NCBI GenBank assembly: GCA_015243575.1 | Contig: CP042469.1 | Span: 4,244,929 to 4,308,928, forward strand | Reading direction: 5' to 3' | DNA length: 64,000 nucleotides | Source of the DNA: Clostridiales bacterium | GTDB lineage: Bacteria; Bacillota; Clostridia; Peptostreptococcales; Anaerovoracaceae | Shown: positions 17,152-24,800 of the stretch, one piece after another | Layout: each line of letters opens with the position of its first letter | Numbering within the stretch: position 1 is the first letter of the stretch | Made by a program: the position numbers and the translations under genes | The notes under the pieces: model-generated | The model's database searches: none | Told to the model about the DNA's origin: nothing | Seen by the model: only the letters and a program-made list of their open reading frames with translations

Positions 17152-18276
17152 TTACAGCGTTTCGGATGGACATCGAGTGCCATCGGATTCCTGATTAATC
17201 AATTTTGAATCTCCTCTTGCGACAACGACTTGATAACCGACTCTATTCATTCGGCCTTCTATGCAGTGGCGGCATTCGGCGGCTTCGTCGCCGGTGCAGA
17301 TCTTGTTGTCGTACAGAAGATACTTATCTCGAACGTCTCTGGGGGATAGATTGGGCATGACCACATTACCACCCGCCAGAATTCCTTTTTCTCTGCCCAT
17401 GGGATCGATGGTTCCCAGCGCAGTGGTCGCAGGCAGCAGTACTGCGGGGAGCATAAGGCGGATCAGTCCGAGGAGGAACAGCGTCAGCTCAGCAGTTCCG
17501 GATGGCTCCTTTGCAAAGGGCGTATCGTGGTGGGGGATAAAGGGGCCGATTCCAACCATCTGAGGTTGAAGTTCCTGCAAAAATATCAGGTCCGAAGCAA
17601 GGTGTGCCGTTGTCTGACCGGGGGAACCGACCATAAAACCGCAGCCAACTTGATATCCGATCTGCTTCAATTCCCAAAGACATTGTTTTCGGCTTGCCAG
17701 TGTCATTGATTCAGGATGGAGCTTGCTGTAGTGATCTGGATCTGCCGTTTCGTGGCGGAGCAGATACCGTTCTGCGCCAGCCTCATAATATGCCCGATAG
17801 CTTTCTGCAGTACGCTCTCCAATGGAAAGGGTAATGGCACAGTCTGGAAAGCGGCTCTTGATTGCACGGATGATTTCAATAAGAACTGTGTCACTAAAAT
17901 GACCGTCTTCTCCGCCTTGGAGTACAAAGGTACGAAAGCCCAGGCGGTATCCTTCTTCGCAGCAGAACAAAATCTGTTCCTTCGTCAGCCGATATCGCGC
18001 TGCATTTTTATTGCTTCTGCGGATTCCGCAATAGTAGCAGTCGTTTTTACAGTAATTTGTAAATTCAATGAGTCCGCGCAGATACACGTCGGTTCCGTAG
18101 TGCTGCTCCCTGATCCGGCGGGCTTTTTCAAAGAGGTATTCGCTAAGTTCTGCACTTCTGCTCTCGATGAGCAGTGCATATTCTTCGGAAGAAAGTTTCT
18201 GATCTCGCTCCAGTGTATCAATGAGCTGCTTCAAATTGTTCCGTTGTTCGGTTATATCAAGTTCAGTGTGTTTCAT
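17152..18276 (-). CDS. hydE: [FeFe]-hydrogenase maturase HydE (radical SAM)
   Basis: A radical SAM protein of 374 aa with CKNDCYYCGIR as the cluster motif and TFVLQGGEDG as the glycine-rich SAM contact. HydE works with HydG and HydF to assemble the diiron subcluster. The ATG at 18276 begins two bases after the TGA of the upstream TM1266-type gene, with AGAAGG inside that gene's end, so translation is coupled; a TTG two codons earlier is less likely. Its barrel is BioB-like, as known for HydE. Confidence 0.95.
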   Translation of the reverse strand: MKHTELDITEQRNNLKQLIDTLERDQKLSSEEYALLIESRSAELSEYLFEKARRIREQHYGTDVYLRGLIEFTNYCKNDCYYCGIRRSNKNAARYRLTKEQILFCCEEGYRLGFRTFVLQGGEDGHFSDTVLIEIIRAIKSRFPDCAITLSIGERTAESYRAYYEAGAERYLLRHETADPDHYSKLHPESMTLASRKQCLWELKQIGYQVGCGFMVGSPGQTTAHLASDLIFLQELQPQMVGIGPFIPHHDTPFAKEPSGTAELTLFLLGLIRLMLPAVLLPATTALGTIDPMGREKGILAGGNVVMPNLSPRDVRDKYLLYDNKICTGDEAAECRHCIEGRMNRVGYQVVVARGDSKLINQESDGTRCPSETL

Positions 18277-18278
18277 GC

Positions 18279-18548
18279 TCAACCTTCTTTCGGTGCTTCA
18301 TTGCTGATCTTAGAATAAATGGTTTTGGTGCTGACTCCCGGCAGCATTCCTAGTTTTCCGGAGAGAGAGCTGATTTCATCCCCGGGAGCATCCAGCGCAA
18401 TGCTGATGACGGATATGCCGCGCTTGGGATAGGGAACGCCCATGCGTCCGATAATATACTCCGCATACTGATGTAGAATGCGGTTTAGTTCCTCCACAGA
18501 ATTATGATTCTCAATGATGACTCCGATCAGTGCCACTCTTGATTCCAT
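18279..18548 (-). CDS. TM1266-type iron-only hydrogenase system regulator
   Basis: An 89-aa ACT-like protein of the family named after Thermotoga TM1266 (MESRVALIGVIIENHNSVEELN, then IGRMGVPYPKRGISVISIAL). It has no DNA-binding domain that I can see; the regulator title in the databases rests on its fixed position beside hydrogenase maturase genes and its NikR/ACT-like fold. Start 18548 has AAAGG about 8 bases upstream. It is first in the maturation operon, right after the leader terminator. Confidence 0.88.
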   Translation of the reverse strand: MESRVALIGVIIENHNSVEELNRILHQYAEYIIGRMGVPYPKRGISVISIALDAPGDEISSLSGKLGMLPGVSTKTIYSKISNEAPKEG

Positions 18549-18568
18549 GTGACCTTTCCTTTCTTTAA

Positions 18569-18593
18569 TAAAAAAGCGCCTTTTAAAAGGCGC
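18569..18593 (-). terminator. Terminator inside the leader of the hydrogenase maturation operon
   Basis: A perfect 18-bp palindrome GCGCCTTTTAAAAGGCGC (18576-18593) followed on the minus strand by six T. It lies only about 20 bases before the TM1266-type start codon and downstream of the operon promoter, so readthrough must be controlled or partial. Confidence 0.8.
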
Positions 18594-18624
18594 AAAAAAT
18601 AGCAAAGAACAATACAATTGATCC

Positions 18625-18674
18625 GTTCTATCGTAAGTGCCTTTCCCCTCAGGCGTACCTTCGGGCGTCAGAAC
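18625..18674 (-). ncRNA. Structured leader element, possible riboswitch of unknown class
   Basis: On the minus strand, between the promoter and the leader terminator, GTTCT (18674-18670) can pair with AGAAC (18629-18625), enclosing about 40 nt with a smaller hairpin GCC-TGAGGGGAAA-GGC (18654-18639) and the conserved-looking stretch ACGCCCGAAGGTACGCC. I do not recognise a known riboswitch class. The arrangement promoter, structured element, terminator, operon is that of a transcription-control leader. Confidence 0.45.
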
Positions 18675-18706
18675 AACAAAATGTTATTTATTTATCATAT
18701 AAAATT

Positions 18707-18735
18707 ATTATACCTTAAATGATCTGTGCAGGCAA
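18707..18735 (-). promoter_or_regulatory. Promoter of the hydrogenase maturation operon
   Basis: Minus-strand TTGCCT (18735-18730), 17 bp, TATAAT (18712-18707). Transcription would start near 18700, giving a leader of about 150 nt before the TM1266-type gene. Confidence 0.7.
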
Positions 18736-18817
18736 GGATACAAAAACAATAAAATCATGTTATAATCGGAGTGAAGTGGGTGGCTGCAGTAACTCTATTT
18801 GGTTCAGGAGTGACAAA

Positions 18818-18872
18818 GAAATTAGCATGGAAACATTGAGGAGAGGCGGAGAAATTAGCATGGAAACATTGA
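18818..18872 (+). repeat. 33-bp in-frame duplication over the epimerase start
   Basis: GAAATTAGCATGGAAACATT with flanking bases appears at 18818-18839 and again at 18851-18872, exactly 33 bp (11 codons) apart. Each copy carries an ATG in the same frame, so the gene has two equivalent starts (EISMETL repeated). Confidence 0.85.
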
Positions 18873-19552
18873 AGGATAAGCAATTTTCGGGGGAGAAAGC
18901 GGTTACCGCTGCCCAGATGAAAGAGATTGAGAGAAGGGCAGATCAAGCTGGGCTATCCTATTATCAGATGATGGAAAACGCAGGGACAAGGGCTTCGGAA
19001 TTTATTGCGGAGCACCACCCTATAGCAGGTCAAAAGGTACTGATTCTCTGTGGCAGAGGAAATAATGGAGGCGACGGGTTTGTTGTCGCAAGAAAACTTG
19101 AAAAGCTGGGAGCAAGGGTATCCATTGCCCTATTAGAAGGTGAACCGAAGACGCCTGATTCTATAGAAAATTATAGACTTTGCAAAGAACTAAATATTCC
19201 GTTTCTAAGCGGAGCAGGGGAGAGCGACGCAATCCTCTCGCAGGTTAAGACCGCAGAAATCATCGTGGATGGAATCTTTGGAACAGGGTTTCATGGGATC
19301 TTGGGCGAGAAGGTCAGAAAAGTAACCGAGCAAATCAACATATCGATTGCGTCTGTTTATGCGCTGGATATGCCGAGCGGAGTGAACGGAGACAGCGGCG
19401 AAGCCGATATTGATTCCATTCGTGCTGATTATACACTGTCATTTCATCGCATGAAACCTGCCCATACCATGATGAAGGCCATAGAATATTGTGGCGATGT
19501 GGTCTGTCTTTCCATTGGAATCGAAGAGGTTTTGAAGGAAGAATGCCATTAG
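18860..19552 (+). CDS. nnrE: NAD(P)H-hydrate epimerase (YjeF N-terminal domain)
   Basis: 230 aa. The YjeF_N fold is shown by VLILCGRGNNGGDGFVVARKL (dinucleotide site), VDGIFGTGFHG and ALDMPSGVNGDSG. It converts the R form of hydrated NAD(P)H to the S form for repair by the dehydratase NnrD, which in many bacteria is the C-terminal part of the same protein; here only the epimerase domain is present. ATG 18860 is taken as start because the family part begins soon after; ATG 18827 in the first copy of the 33-bp duplication and further upstream codons are alternatives. Confidence 0.9.
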   Translation: METLKDKQFSGEKAVTAAQMKEIERRADQAGLSYYQMMENAGTRASEFIAEHHPIAGQKVLILCGRGNNGGDGFVVARKLEKLGARVSIALLEGEPKTPDSIENYRLCKELNIPFLSGAGESDAILSQVKTAEIIVDGIFGTGFHGILGEKVRKVTEQINISIASVYALDMPSGVNGDSGEADIDSIRADYTLSFHRMKPAHTMMKAIEYCGDVVCLSIGIEEVLKEECH

Positions 19553-19627
19553 TAGAAGGATAATAAAAAAGAAATTAAAATAATCAGTGTAAATGAAGAA
19601 ATGAATATGAGGTAGCCTCAATCAAAA

Positions 19628-19675
19628 GGATGGATATCCGCTTCCGACCTTCGGCCAACTTCAGATGATCCATCC
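19628..19675 (-). terminator. Terminator of the SPFH/ribbon-helix-helix pair
   Basis: GGATGGAT (19628-19635) pairs with ATCCATCC (19668-19675), with further pairing inside. Read on the minus strand the stem is followed by TTTTG. It lies just past the 65-aa gene and may also serve the epimerase gene from the other side. Confidence 0.55.
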
Positions 19676-19702
19676 TATGCTCATGACTTACTATTTTACT
19701 CA

Positions 19703-19900
19703 TCAGAGTGATTCTTCTCTTTGATCTTCCAGGTGTTTCCCGTTGGATTTTTTTCGCTGCCGGACGCATTCTGTAAGGAGGTACTCTATCTGGCCGTTGA
19801 TGGACCGAAAGTCATCCTCCGCCCAGGAAGCAAGCTCTTTCCAGAGTGTCGGCGATAAGCGTAGTAAAAGTTGTTTTTTATCTTTTTCTTTATTGTCCAT
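19703..19900 (-). CDS. Arc-type ribbon-helix-helix small protein, 65 aa
   Basis: The sequence KKQLLLRLSPTLWKELASWA followed by SINGQIEYLLTECVRQRKK fits the Arc/ribbon-helix-helix pattern: a short DNA-contacting strand (LLLRLS) and two helices. Start ATG has GGAGG 7 bases upstream. It follows the SPFH gene by 86 bp on the same strand; from memory this pair recurs in clostridia. Whether it binds DNA to control the SPFH gene is unknown. Confidence 0.8.
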   Translation of the reverse strand: MDNKEKDKKQLLLRLSPTLWKELASWAEDDFRSINGQIEYLLTECVRQRKKSNGKHLEDQREESL

Positions 19901-19986
19901 TCATCAACCTCCTGCCTTTCCCATTGTATAACATCGGGAATCTACACTGCAACAGATTTCCCTTTGCCAGGCGGATGTGTGCAGGA

Positions 19987-21027
19987 TCAATAAATGGATC
20001 CGCTGTTCACAATGGGCTGGGCATCCTTATTTCCGCAAAGGACCACAAGCAGGTTGCTTACCATAGCGGCCTTGCGCTCTTCGTCCAGATGCACGACGTT
20101 ATTTTCGTTAAGCTTTTCAAGCGCCATTTCTACCATCCCGACGGCACCTTCAACGATCATCTGCCTTGCATCAATAATTGCAGAGGCCTGTTGTCTTTGA
20201 AGCATAGCTGCTGCGATTTCGGGGGCATAAGCCAAATGTGTGATTCTAGCCTCTATAATTTCAAGACCTGCGATTTCGACGGCATTTTGTATCTCAGCCT
20301 TTAGCTTCTCGGCTACCTCCTGACTGCTGCCACGCAGAGACTTCTCCTGATTCTCATTTTCAGAATCGTAAGGGTAGAGCCGAACGATATTCCGAAGGGC
20401 GGAATCACACTGAATCGACAGATACTCGGTATAATTATCCACATTGAAGGCCGCTTTTGCAGTATTGACTACCTTCCAAATTACTACAATTCCTATAATA
20501 ATGGGATTTCCCAGCTCGTCGTTGATTTTCTGCTTATCGTTGTGGAGTGTCATCGTTTTTAGCGAAATGATTTTGCTTGCTCGCTTGACTCCCTGCAAAC
20601 TCGCCTTGCCTTGGGCAGCCAGCATATCAGAAGTAGTTGCAGCCACAGGGGGAGTTTCTACTACCGGATGGAAGGCAGTAACAAAAGGATTTACGAAGAA
20701 AAAGCCTTCGCCCTTAAGCGTGCCATAATATTTGCCGAATAGAGTAAGCACCAGTGCTTCGTTTGGTTTGAGTATTTTCAAGCCTGCGAAAAGGATTGGC
20801 CCAATCAGCCCGAAATAAATTGCACTGATTACGATGAGTGCGATCATCAACAAGCCGTAAATCCCGTATGCACCCGACGATTTCTCTATTATCGCGTATA
20901 CGAACAAGCCAACGGAAGCCAGCATAAGGATCAGATTCAGGATTAGTAGTTTCATCCCGCTGGTGTATTTGGGTGTAATCTCTTCATAATGCAGCTTCTT
21001 TTCATCTTTATTCATTGTCGTCGTCAT
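19987..21027 (-). CDS. SPFH/Band 7 domain membrane protein
   Basis: 346 aa. Two hydrophobic segments near the N-terminus ([20 protein letters not shown] and the long stretch after GIYG) anchor the protein; the SPFH domain follows ([28 protein letters not shown]), and a helical region [20 protein letters not shown] typical of flotillin/stomatin-like oligomers. Such proteins form membrane microdomain scaffolds. Start 21027 ([11 protein letters not shown]) has AAAGGGG about 9 bases upstream; an extension to 21060 has none. Transcribed with the small ribbon-helix-helix gene. Confidence 0.9.
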   Translation of the reverse strand: MTTTMNKDEKKLHYEEITPKYTSGMKLLILNLILMLASVGLFVYAIIEKSSGAYGIYGLLMIALIVISAIYFGLIGPILFAGLKILKPNEALVLTLFGKYYGTLKGEGFFFVNPFVTAFHPVVETPPVAATTSDMLAAQGKASLQGVKRASKIISLKTMTLHNDKQKINDELGNPIIIGIVVIWKVVNTAKAAFNVDNYTEYLSIQCDSALRNIVRLYPYDSENENQEKSLRGSSQEVAEKLKAEIQNAVEIAGLEIIEARITHLAYAPEIAAAMLQRQQASAIIDARQMIVEGAVGMVEMALEKLNENNVVHLDEERKAAMVSNLLVVLCGNKDAQPIVNSGSIY

Positions 21028-21232
21028 ATAAAAAACCCCTTTCTTTTTCTGACGGAACATATGATATCATATTGATATCGTATTCATACTATAACGAGAC
21101 AGGAAAAATGTCAATCAATCCATGAAAAAATAATATTACATTCCAATGACATCATGGATCATAATAGATCTGAGTGGCTGGGCGTAAGGCGTAACTTGCC
21201 AGAGGTATGGTTGGATAGCTTTATGTTTTGTA

Positions 21233-21261
21233 TTGACAGGAATAGGGAAAAGGTGGATAAT
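21233..21261 (+). promoter_or_regulatory. tRNA-Val promoter
   Basis: TTGACA (21233-21238), 17-bp spacer, GATAAT (21256-21261). Start of transcription near 21268, about 50 bases before the tRNA. Confidence 0.75.
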
Positions 21262-21318
21262 AACAATGAAAGAGATATCCAGATAACAAGTATTCAAGTT
21301 TATAGATTGATAAGGTGG

Positions 21319-21395
21319 GGGCGATTAACTCAGCAGGCTAGAGTGCCATCGTCACAAGGTGGAAGTCGTTGGTTCGAATCCAATATCGCCCACCA
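21319..21395 (+). tRNA. tRNA-Val (anticodon CAC)
   Basis: The acceptor stem GGGCGAT pairs with ATCGCCC; the anticodon stem CCATC/GGTGG encloses GTCACAA with anticodon CAC at 21353-21355; the T arm is GTTGG-TTCGAAT-CCAAT. CCA is encoded. All arms fold. Confidence 0.93.
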
Positions 21396-21493
21396 ATTTC
21401 AAATGATGCAGATGTTATGAAATGATAGCATGCAGATTAAATTTACTAAGACAGCATTTCATAAGAAAGACGCTATTCAAACAATGAACCAAA

Positions 21494-21522
21494 GGCAGCA
21501 ATATGCTGCCATTTTTCTTTTT
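21494..21522 (+). terminator. Terminator downstream of tRNA-Val
   Basis: GGCAGCA (21494-21500), loop ATA, TGCTGCC (21504-21510), then ATTTTTCTTTTTT. Confidence 0.85.
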
Positions 21523-21606
21523 TGTGCTTTGTGCGGTTTCTGCCGGCTGATGGGGCGAGAGGGATTTGCCCCAGGTTGTTTTTTTGCATTTTTGGATTAT
21601 TTTTGA

Positions 21607-21635
21607 TTGAAGTTTCATTTTCATAGTAGTATAAT
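21607..21635 (+). promoter_or_regulatory. tRNA-Ala promoter
   Basis: TTGAAG (21607-21612), 17-bp spacer, TATAAT (21630-21635), 25 bases before the tRNA. Confidence 0.75.
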
Positions 21636-21659
21636 TTCCTCGTTGACAGATATCGATCC

Positions 21660-21735
21660 GGGGAATTAGCTCAGCTGGGAGAGCGCTGCGTTCGCAATGC
21701 AGAGGTCAGGAGTTCGATCCTCCTATTCTCCACCA
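21660..21735 (+). tRNA. tRNA-Ala (anticodon CGC)
   Basis: Acceptor stem GGGGAAT pairs with ATTCTCC (one G-U); anticodon stem CTGCG/TGCAG-type closing TTCGCAA with anticodon CGC at 21693-21695; T arm AGGAG-TTCGATC-CTCCT; CCA encoded. Confidence 0.93.
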
Positions 21736-21988
21736 AAAAATATTAGAGTCCTTCAGGGCTCTAATATTTTTTTATGACAGAAGAGGATCGAACTCGAAAG
21801 AGCGCGAACGTAAATGAGAAAGTCCAGTGGACTTTCGAGTAGGGAGCGGTCCGAGACACCAGAGTAAGGTGGCGAAGGACGGAAGATGCGACGGAAGACG
21901 CATCTTCGAATCCTCCTATTCTCCACCAAAAAATATTAGAGTCCTTCAGGGCTCTAATATTTTTTTTATGACAGGAGAGGATCGAACT
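21717..21988. repeat. Duplicated tRNA 3' end plus terminator flanking a 115-bp structured insert
   Basis: Positions 21717-21794 (3' end of tRNA-Ala, terminator, then an inverted T-arm-like GAGGATCGAACT) recur at 21910-21988 almost unchanged. The 115 bp between hold two stem-loops: GAAAGTCC/GGACTTTC (21818-21825, 21829-21836, inside a wider ACTCGAAAG/CTTTCGAGT pair) and a perfect 9-bp GAAGATGCG/CGCATCTTC (21882-21890, 21899-21907). The second copy has only TTCGAATCC plus the acceptor strand, not a full tRNA. Open frames here are by-products of the palindromes. From 21989 to 22142 nothing further was recognised apart from a small hairpin. Confidence 0.85.
21739..21773 (+). terminator. Terminator downstream of tRNA-Ala
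   Basis: A 13-bp stem (21739-21751 with 21756-21768), TTCA loop and T-run, directly after the tRNA. The same terminator recurs at 21932-21968 within the duplicated segment. Confidence 0.9.
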
Positions 21989-22142
21989 TCTGACCAAAGA
22001 GGGTATCGGGAGATGAAATCTCCTAATCAGAGTATATCGTAAATTGGCGTTTTGTGTTGGAACCAGGCGATATACGGATCACCGCTTCGGTGGTGGCAGG
22101 CATCGAAGATGGACGGTTGCGGTACTTTGTCTAATGCGCGTG

Positions 22143-22742
22143 TCAGACGGATAAAGGCGCCGTCAGTTTTTCCAGAATAAATAACAGATCTTTTTCTGCC
22201 TGTTTCATCAGATCATAAGAATAGTCATTAAGACACCAGTCCAAAATAACGCCCCGATTGATCCGGATCAGAAAAGAGGCAAGTTCATGCACCGTCATAT
22301 CCGTATGAATCAGACCTTTATGCAATGCGCTCTCCGCCAGCGTTTCTATCGTCTGATAGTATTTTCTCCCCGAGTTGACGGAATACTTCACATCTGTTGA
22401 CAATTGAGCGATGTAGAGCTCTTTTGTAAGGTTGGCCGACTCTTCCATCACGTATCTTGTCTGGTGAAGTAAGATAAACTTGATATCTTCTACGGGATCG
22501 TGGAACTCATAATGCTGCAGCAGCTGATCCAGCGCTTCGTCATACAGCGCAAAGCCGTTGTTGATCATCTCTTCCTTGGAGCTGAAATGGTGGTAAAAAG
22601 CCCCGGTGGAGATGCCCGCTTCCTGACACAGCTGCCGGATGCTCATATTGTGATAGCCCTTTTTTTGAATTAAATTTAAAGCAACCCGTATGATGGTATT
22701 CTTTGTCTGGGCGGCTTGTTCGTCTCTTTTTCTTATTGCCAT
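22143..22742 (-). CDS. TetR family transcriptional regulator
   Basis: 199 aa. The N-terminal helix-turn-helix is clear (IIRVALNLIQKKGYHNMSIR, then EAGISTGAFYHHFSSKEEMI); the C-terminal ligand domain is not assignable. It is divergent from the aconitase-X/reductase operon, whose promoter region contains GTTA-n9-TAAC (22926-22942) overlapping the -10 as a possible operator. GGAG lies 11 bases before the ATG. Control of the divergent operon is inferred from position. Confidence 0.9.
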   Translation of the reverse strand: MAIRKRDEQAAQTKNTIIRVALNLIQKKGYHNMSIRQLCQEAGISTGAFYHHFSSKEEMINNGFALYDEALDQLLQHYEFHDPVEDIKFILLHQTRYVMEESANLTKELYIAQLSTDVKYSVNSGRKYYQTIETLAESALHKGLIHTDMTVHELASFLIRINRGVILDWCLNDYSYDLMKQAEKDLLFILEKLTAPLSV

Positions 22743-22915
22743 AAATTATTTCGCTCCAATTATGGAAGCGCTGATTCATTTTCGTGCGCATATAAATGGT
22801 CAATTTTTCGCTGACCATCTGCGCACCCTCCATTCAATCAGTGCTTCCTTATTTATTGTTTTTCTAATCATAAGCTATTGTGGAAAAAAAAGCAAGACAA
22901 CGCCACAGGAGATGA

Positions 22916-22944
22916 TTGACAAAAGGTTAACACAGTGCTAACAT
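22916..22944 (+). promoter_or_regulatory. Promoter of the aconitase-X operon
   Basis: TTGACA (22916-22921), 17-bp spacer, TAACAT (22939-22944). An inverted repeat GTTA/TAAC spans the spacer and -10, a likely TetR site. Confidence 0.65.
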
Positions 22945-23006
22945 TAACATAACAACGTTCGGTGAAATGATGTTCGTTGGAAACAAAGATGAGAAAGGAG
23001 AAGATT

Positions 23007-24278
23007 ATGAGGTTAACAAACGAAGAGCAGGATTTCCTTGATGGAAAACACGGAGCGATTCTGCGAAAGACAATGGAGACACTTGTAAGGTATGGAGACA
23101 TGTATGATGCAGAATGCCTCGTGCCGCTGGATGGGCCGGTGCACCTTGTATGTTCCTTCGGAATGCCAGCACTGAAACCCCTTTCCAGGATCATGAAAGA
23201 GATGATTGACGCAGGAATCAGGACCAAGCTGCCTTTCACAGCAGATCCACAGCCCCTGGATTATGAAAATGTTACGGCAAATCAACAGGAGCAAGAGATG
23301 TATCAGCTGCTGTACGGCACCCAGAAGGAATATGAGAGCATGCTTGCAAAGTTGGGGTTGAAGGATGAAAATGCCTATACCTGTGCCTGTTATTTCGATG
23401 AGGTGGGGAATACTCCCAAGTTTGGCGATCATCTGGCCTGGGCGGAATCCTCAGCGGTGGTCTATGCCAACTCCATATTAGGAGCCCGGTCAAACAGAAC
23501 CTCCGGTGTAATGGAATTTTTCAGCGGGATTATCGGCAAGACGCCAAAGTTCGGATTCCTGACCGATGAGGGAAGGAAAGCTGACTGGATCATTGAACTG
23601 AAAACCTCCAGCCTGCCGCGTCCTCAGATTCTGGGAAGCGCAATCGGAATGAAAGTGGTGGAAAAGGTACCGTATATAAAGGGGCTGGATCAGTTTCTCG
23701 GAACAGAATTGACTCCGGCTGTAAAGGACTATCTCAAGGATATGGGTGCCGCAACAGCATCCAATGGTGCAGTCGCGCTTTATCATGCGGAGAACCTGAC
23801 ACCGGAGGCGAAAAAGGACGGAGCGGGATTGATCAGAGAGAATGCACCCGTTTATATCATCGACGATGCAGAGCTTGAGCGTGTGGTGAAATCCTACCCG
23901 ATTCTTTGGGCAGATTTGAACGCCAAACCAGAAAGAGCATTTGTCGGATGTCCTCATGCCTCCTTCCATCAATTGACCGAATGGACGGAAATCTTTGAGA
24001 AGGCACTTCGAGAAACCGGAAGCGACAAGGTTGCGGTAGATACCATTATAACCAGTGCACCGGATGTCATTGCAAAGTTTAAGGAGACAGAACATTATGA
24101 CCGGCTTTTGAAAACTGGCGTGAAGGTATCTCACATCTGTCCGCTGATGTATATGTCAAATCCGCTCTGCGCGAAAAAATCGATCATTACCAATTCGAAC
24201 AAGCTGAGAACCTATTCCACCGCAAGGTATGTTGACGACGAGACCCTTGTAAATCTAGTCGTGAAGGAGGGGTTTTAG
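23007..24278 (+). CDS. Aconitase X catalytic (large) subunit
   Basis: 423 aa with the AcnX pattern: CACYFDEVGNTPKFGDHLAW, ESSAVVYANSILGARSNR, VGCPHASFHQL, and CPLMYMSNPLCAKKSIITNS. The cysteines in these motifs are the expected iron-sulfur ligands. Characterised members are cis-3-hydroxy-L-proline dehydratases in bacteria and a mevalonate-5-phosphate dehydratase in archaea; the substrate here is unknown. Start 23007 has AAAGGAG 6 bases upstream; the frame open to 22977 lacks a site. The small subunit gene begins one base after the stop. Confidence 0.92.
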   Translation: MRLTNEEQDFLDGKHGAILRKTMETLVRYGDMYDAECLVPLDGPVHLVCSFGMPALKPLSRIMKEMIDAGIRTKLPFTADPQPLDYENVTANQQEQEMYQLLYGTQKEYESMLAKLGLKDENAYTCACYFDEVGNTPKFGDHLAWAESSAVVYANSILGARSNRTSGVMEFFSGIIGKTPKFGFLTDEGRKADWIIELKTSSLPRPQILGSAIGMKVVEKVPYIKGLDQFLGTELTPAVKDYLKDMGAATASNGAVALYHAENLTPEAKKDGAGLIRENAPVYIIDDAELERVVKSYPILWADLNAKPERAFVGCPHASFHQLTEWTEIFEKALRETGSDKVAVDTIITSAPDVIAKFKETEHYDRLLKTGVKVSHICPLMYMSNPLCAKKSIITNSNKLRTYSTARYVDDETLVNLVVKEGF

Positions 24279-24279
24279 C

Positions 24280-24720
24280 ATGGAAAAGTTTCAGGGAAGA
24301 ACAGTGATTCCAGGTCAGGTAAAAGGAAATGCTATGGTATCCAAAGCGGGGTTTAATGTACTTTCGTCCTACATGGGTGCTTTGGTCTCAAATGGAAAAC
24401 AGACTCTGTGCACCGATCAGAATAATCCAGATCTTTTCCAGAAGGATCTGTCGGGGGCGATCCTGTGCATTCCTCAGGTGATCGGTTCAACCACAGCGGG
24501 GATGCTGATTCAAACCGTGGCAGCCATGGGAATTCAGCCCAAGGCAATGCTGTTTTCAGCCACAGCAGAGTCTCTTGCAATATCAGGAGTACTCCTTGCA
24601 GACATCTGGGAGAATACAAAGATTGTTACGGTGGATGGACTAGGGGACCGCTTCCTGGAATTGGTCCGGGAAGGACAGCTGGTGGAGGTTTCAGAAGATG
24701 GCAGCGTTACACTCTTATAA
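24280..24720 (+). CDS. Aconitase X swivel (small) subunit, DUF126
   Basis: 146 aa. The swivel domain of AcnX, encoded separately, with IPGQVKGNAMVSKAGFNVLS and the serine loop IPQVIGSTTAG that covers the active site in the complex. Two-gene AcnX enzymes act as heterodimers. It is translationally coupled to the large subunit (stop TAG, one base, ATG). Its final codons (SVTLL-stop) form the first unit of a 20-bp tandem repeat that continues into the spacer. Confidence 0.92.
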   Translation: MEKFQGRTVIPGQVKGNAMVSKAGFNVLSSYMGALVSNGKQTLCTDQNNPDLFQKDLSGAILCIPQVIGSTTAGMLIQTVAAMGIQPKAMLFSATAESLAISGVLLADIWENTKIVTVDGLGDRFLELVREGQLVEVSEDGSVTLL

Positions 24721-24778
24721 GTTGCGTTACATTCTTATAAGATGAGTTCGCTCTTATAAGTTGAGATACGCTTTATAA
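24701..24778 (+). repeat. Four imperfect 20-bp tandem repeats ending TTATAA
   Basis: Units 24701-24720, 24721-24740, 24741-24759 and 24760-24778 share a GTTACxCTCTTATAA-like pattern; the first three keep the palindrome CTTATAAG at their junctions and the fourth is degenerate. The first unit encodes the end of the swivel subunit, and each later unit repeats the TAA. Confidence 0.75.
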
Positions 24779-24800
24779 GTTGATGGAAAGGAAGGAAACA

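Noticed and set aside
21761-22042. Overlapping open frames on both strands downstream of tRNA-Ala
   Set aside because: They arise from palindromic, tRNA-derived repeat DNA and have no coding character.
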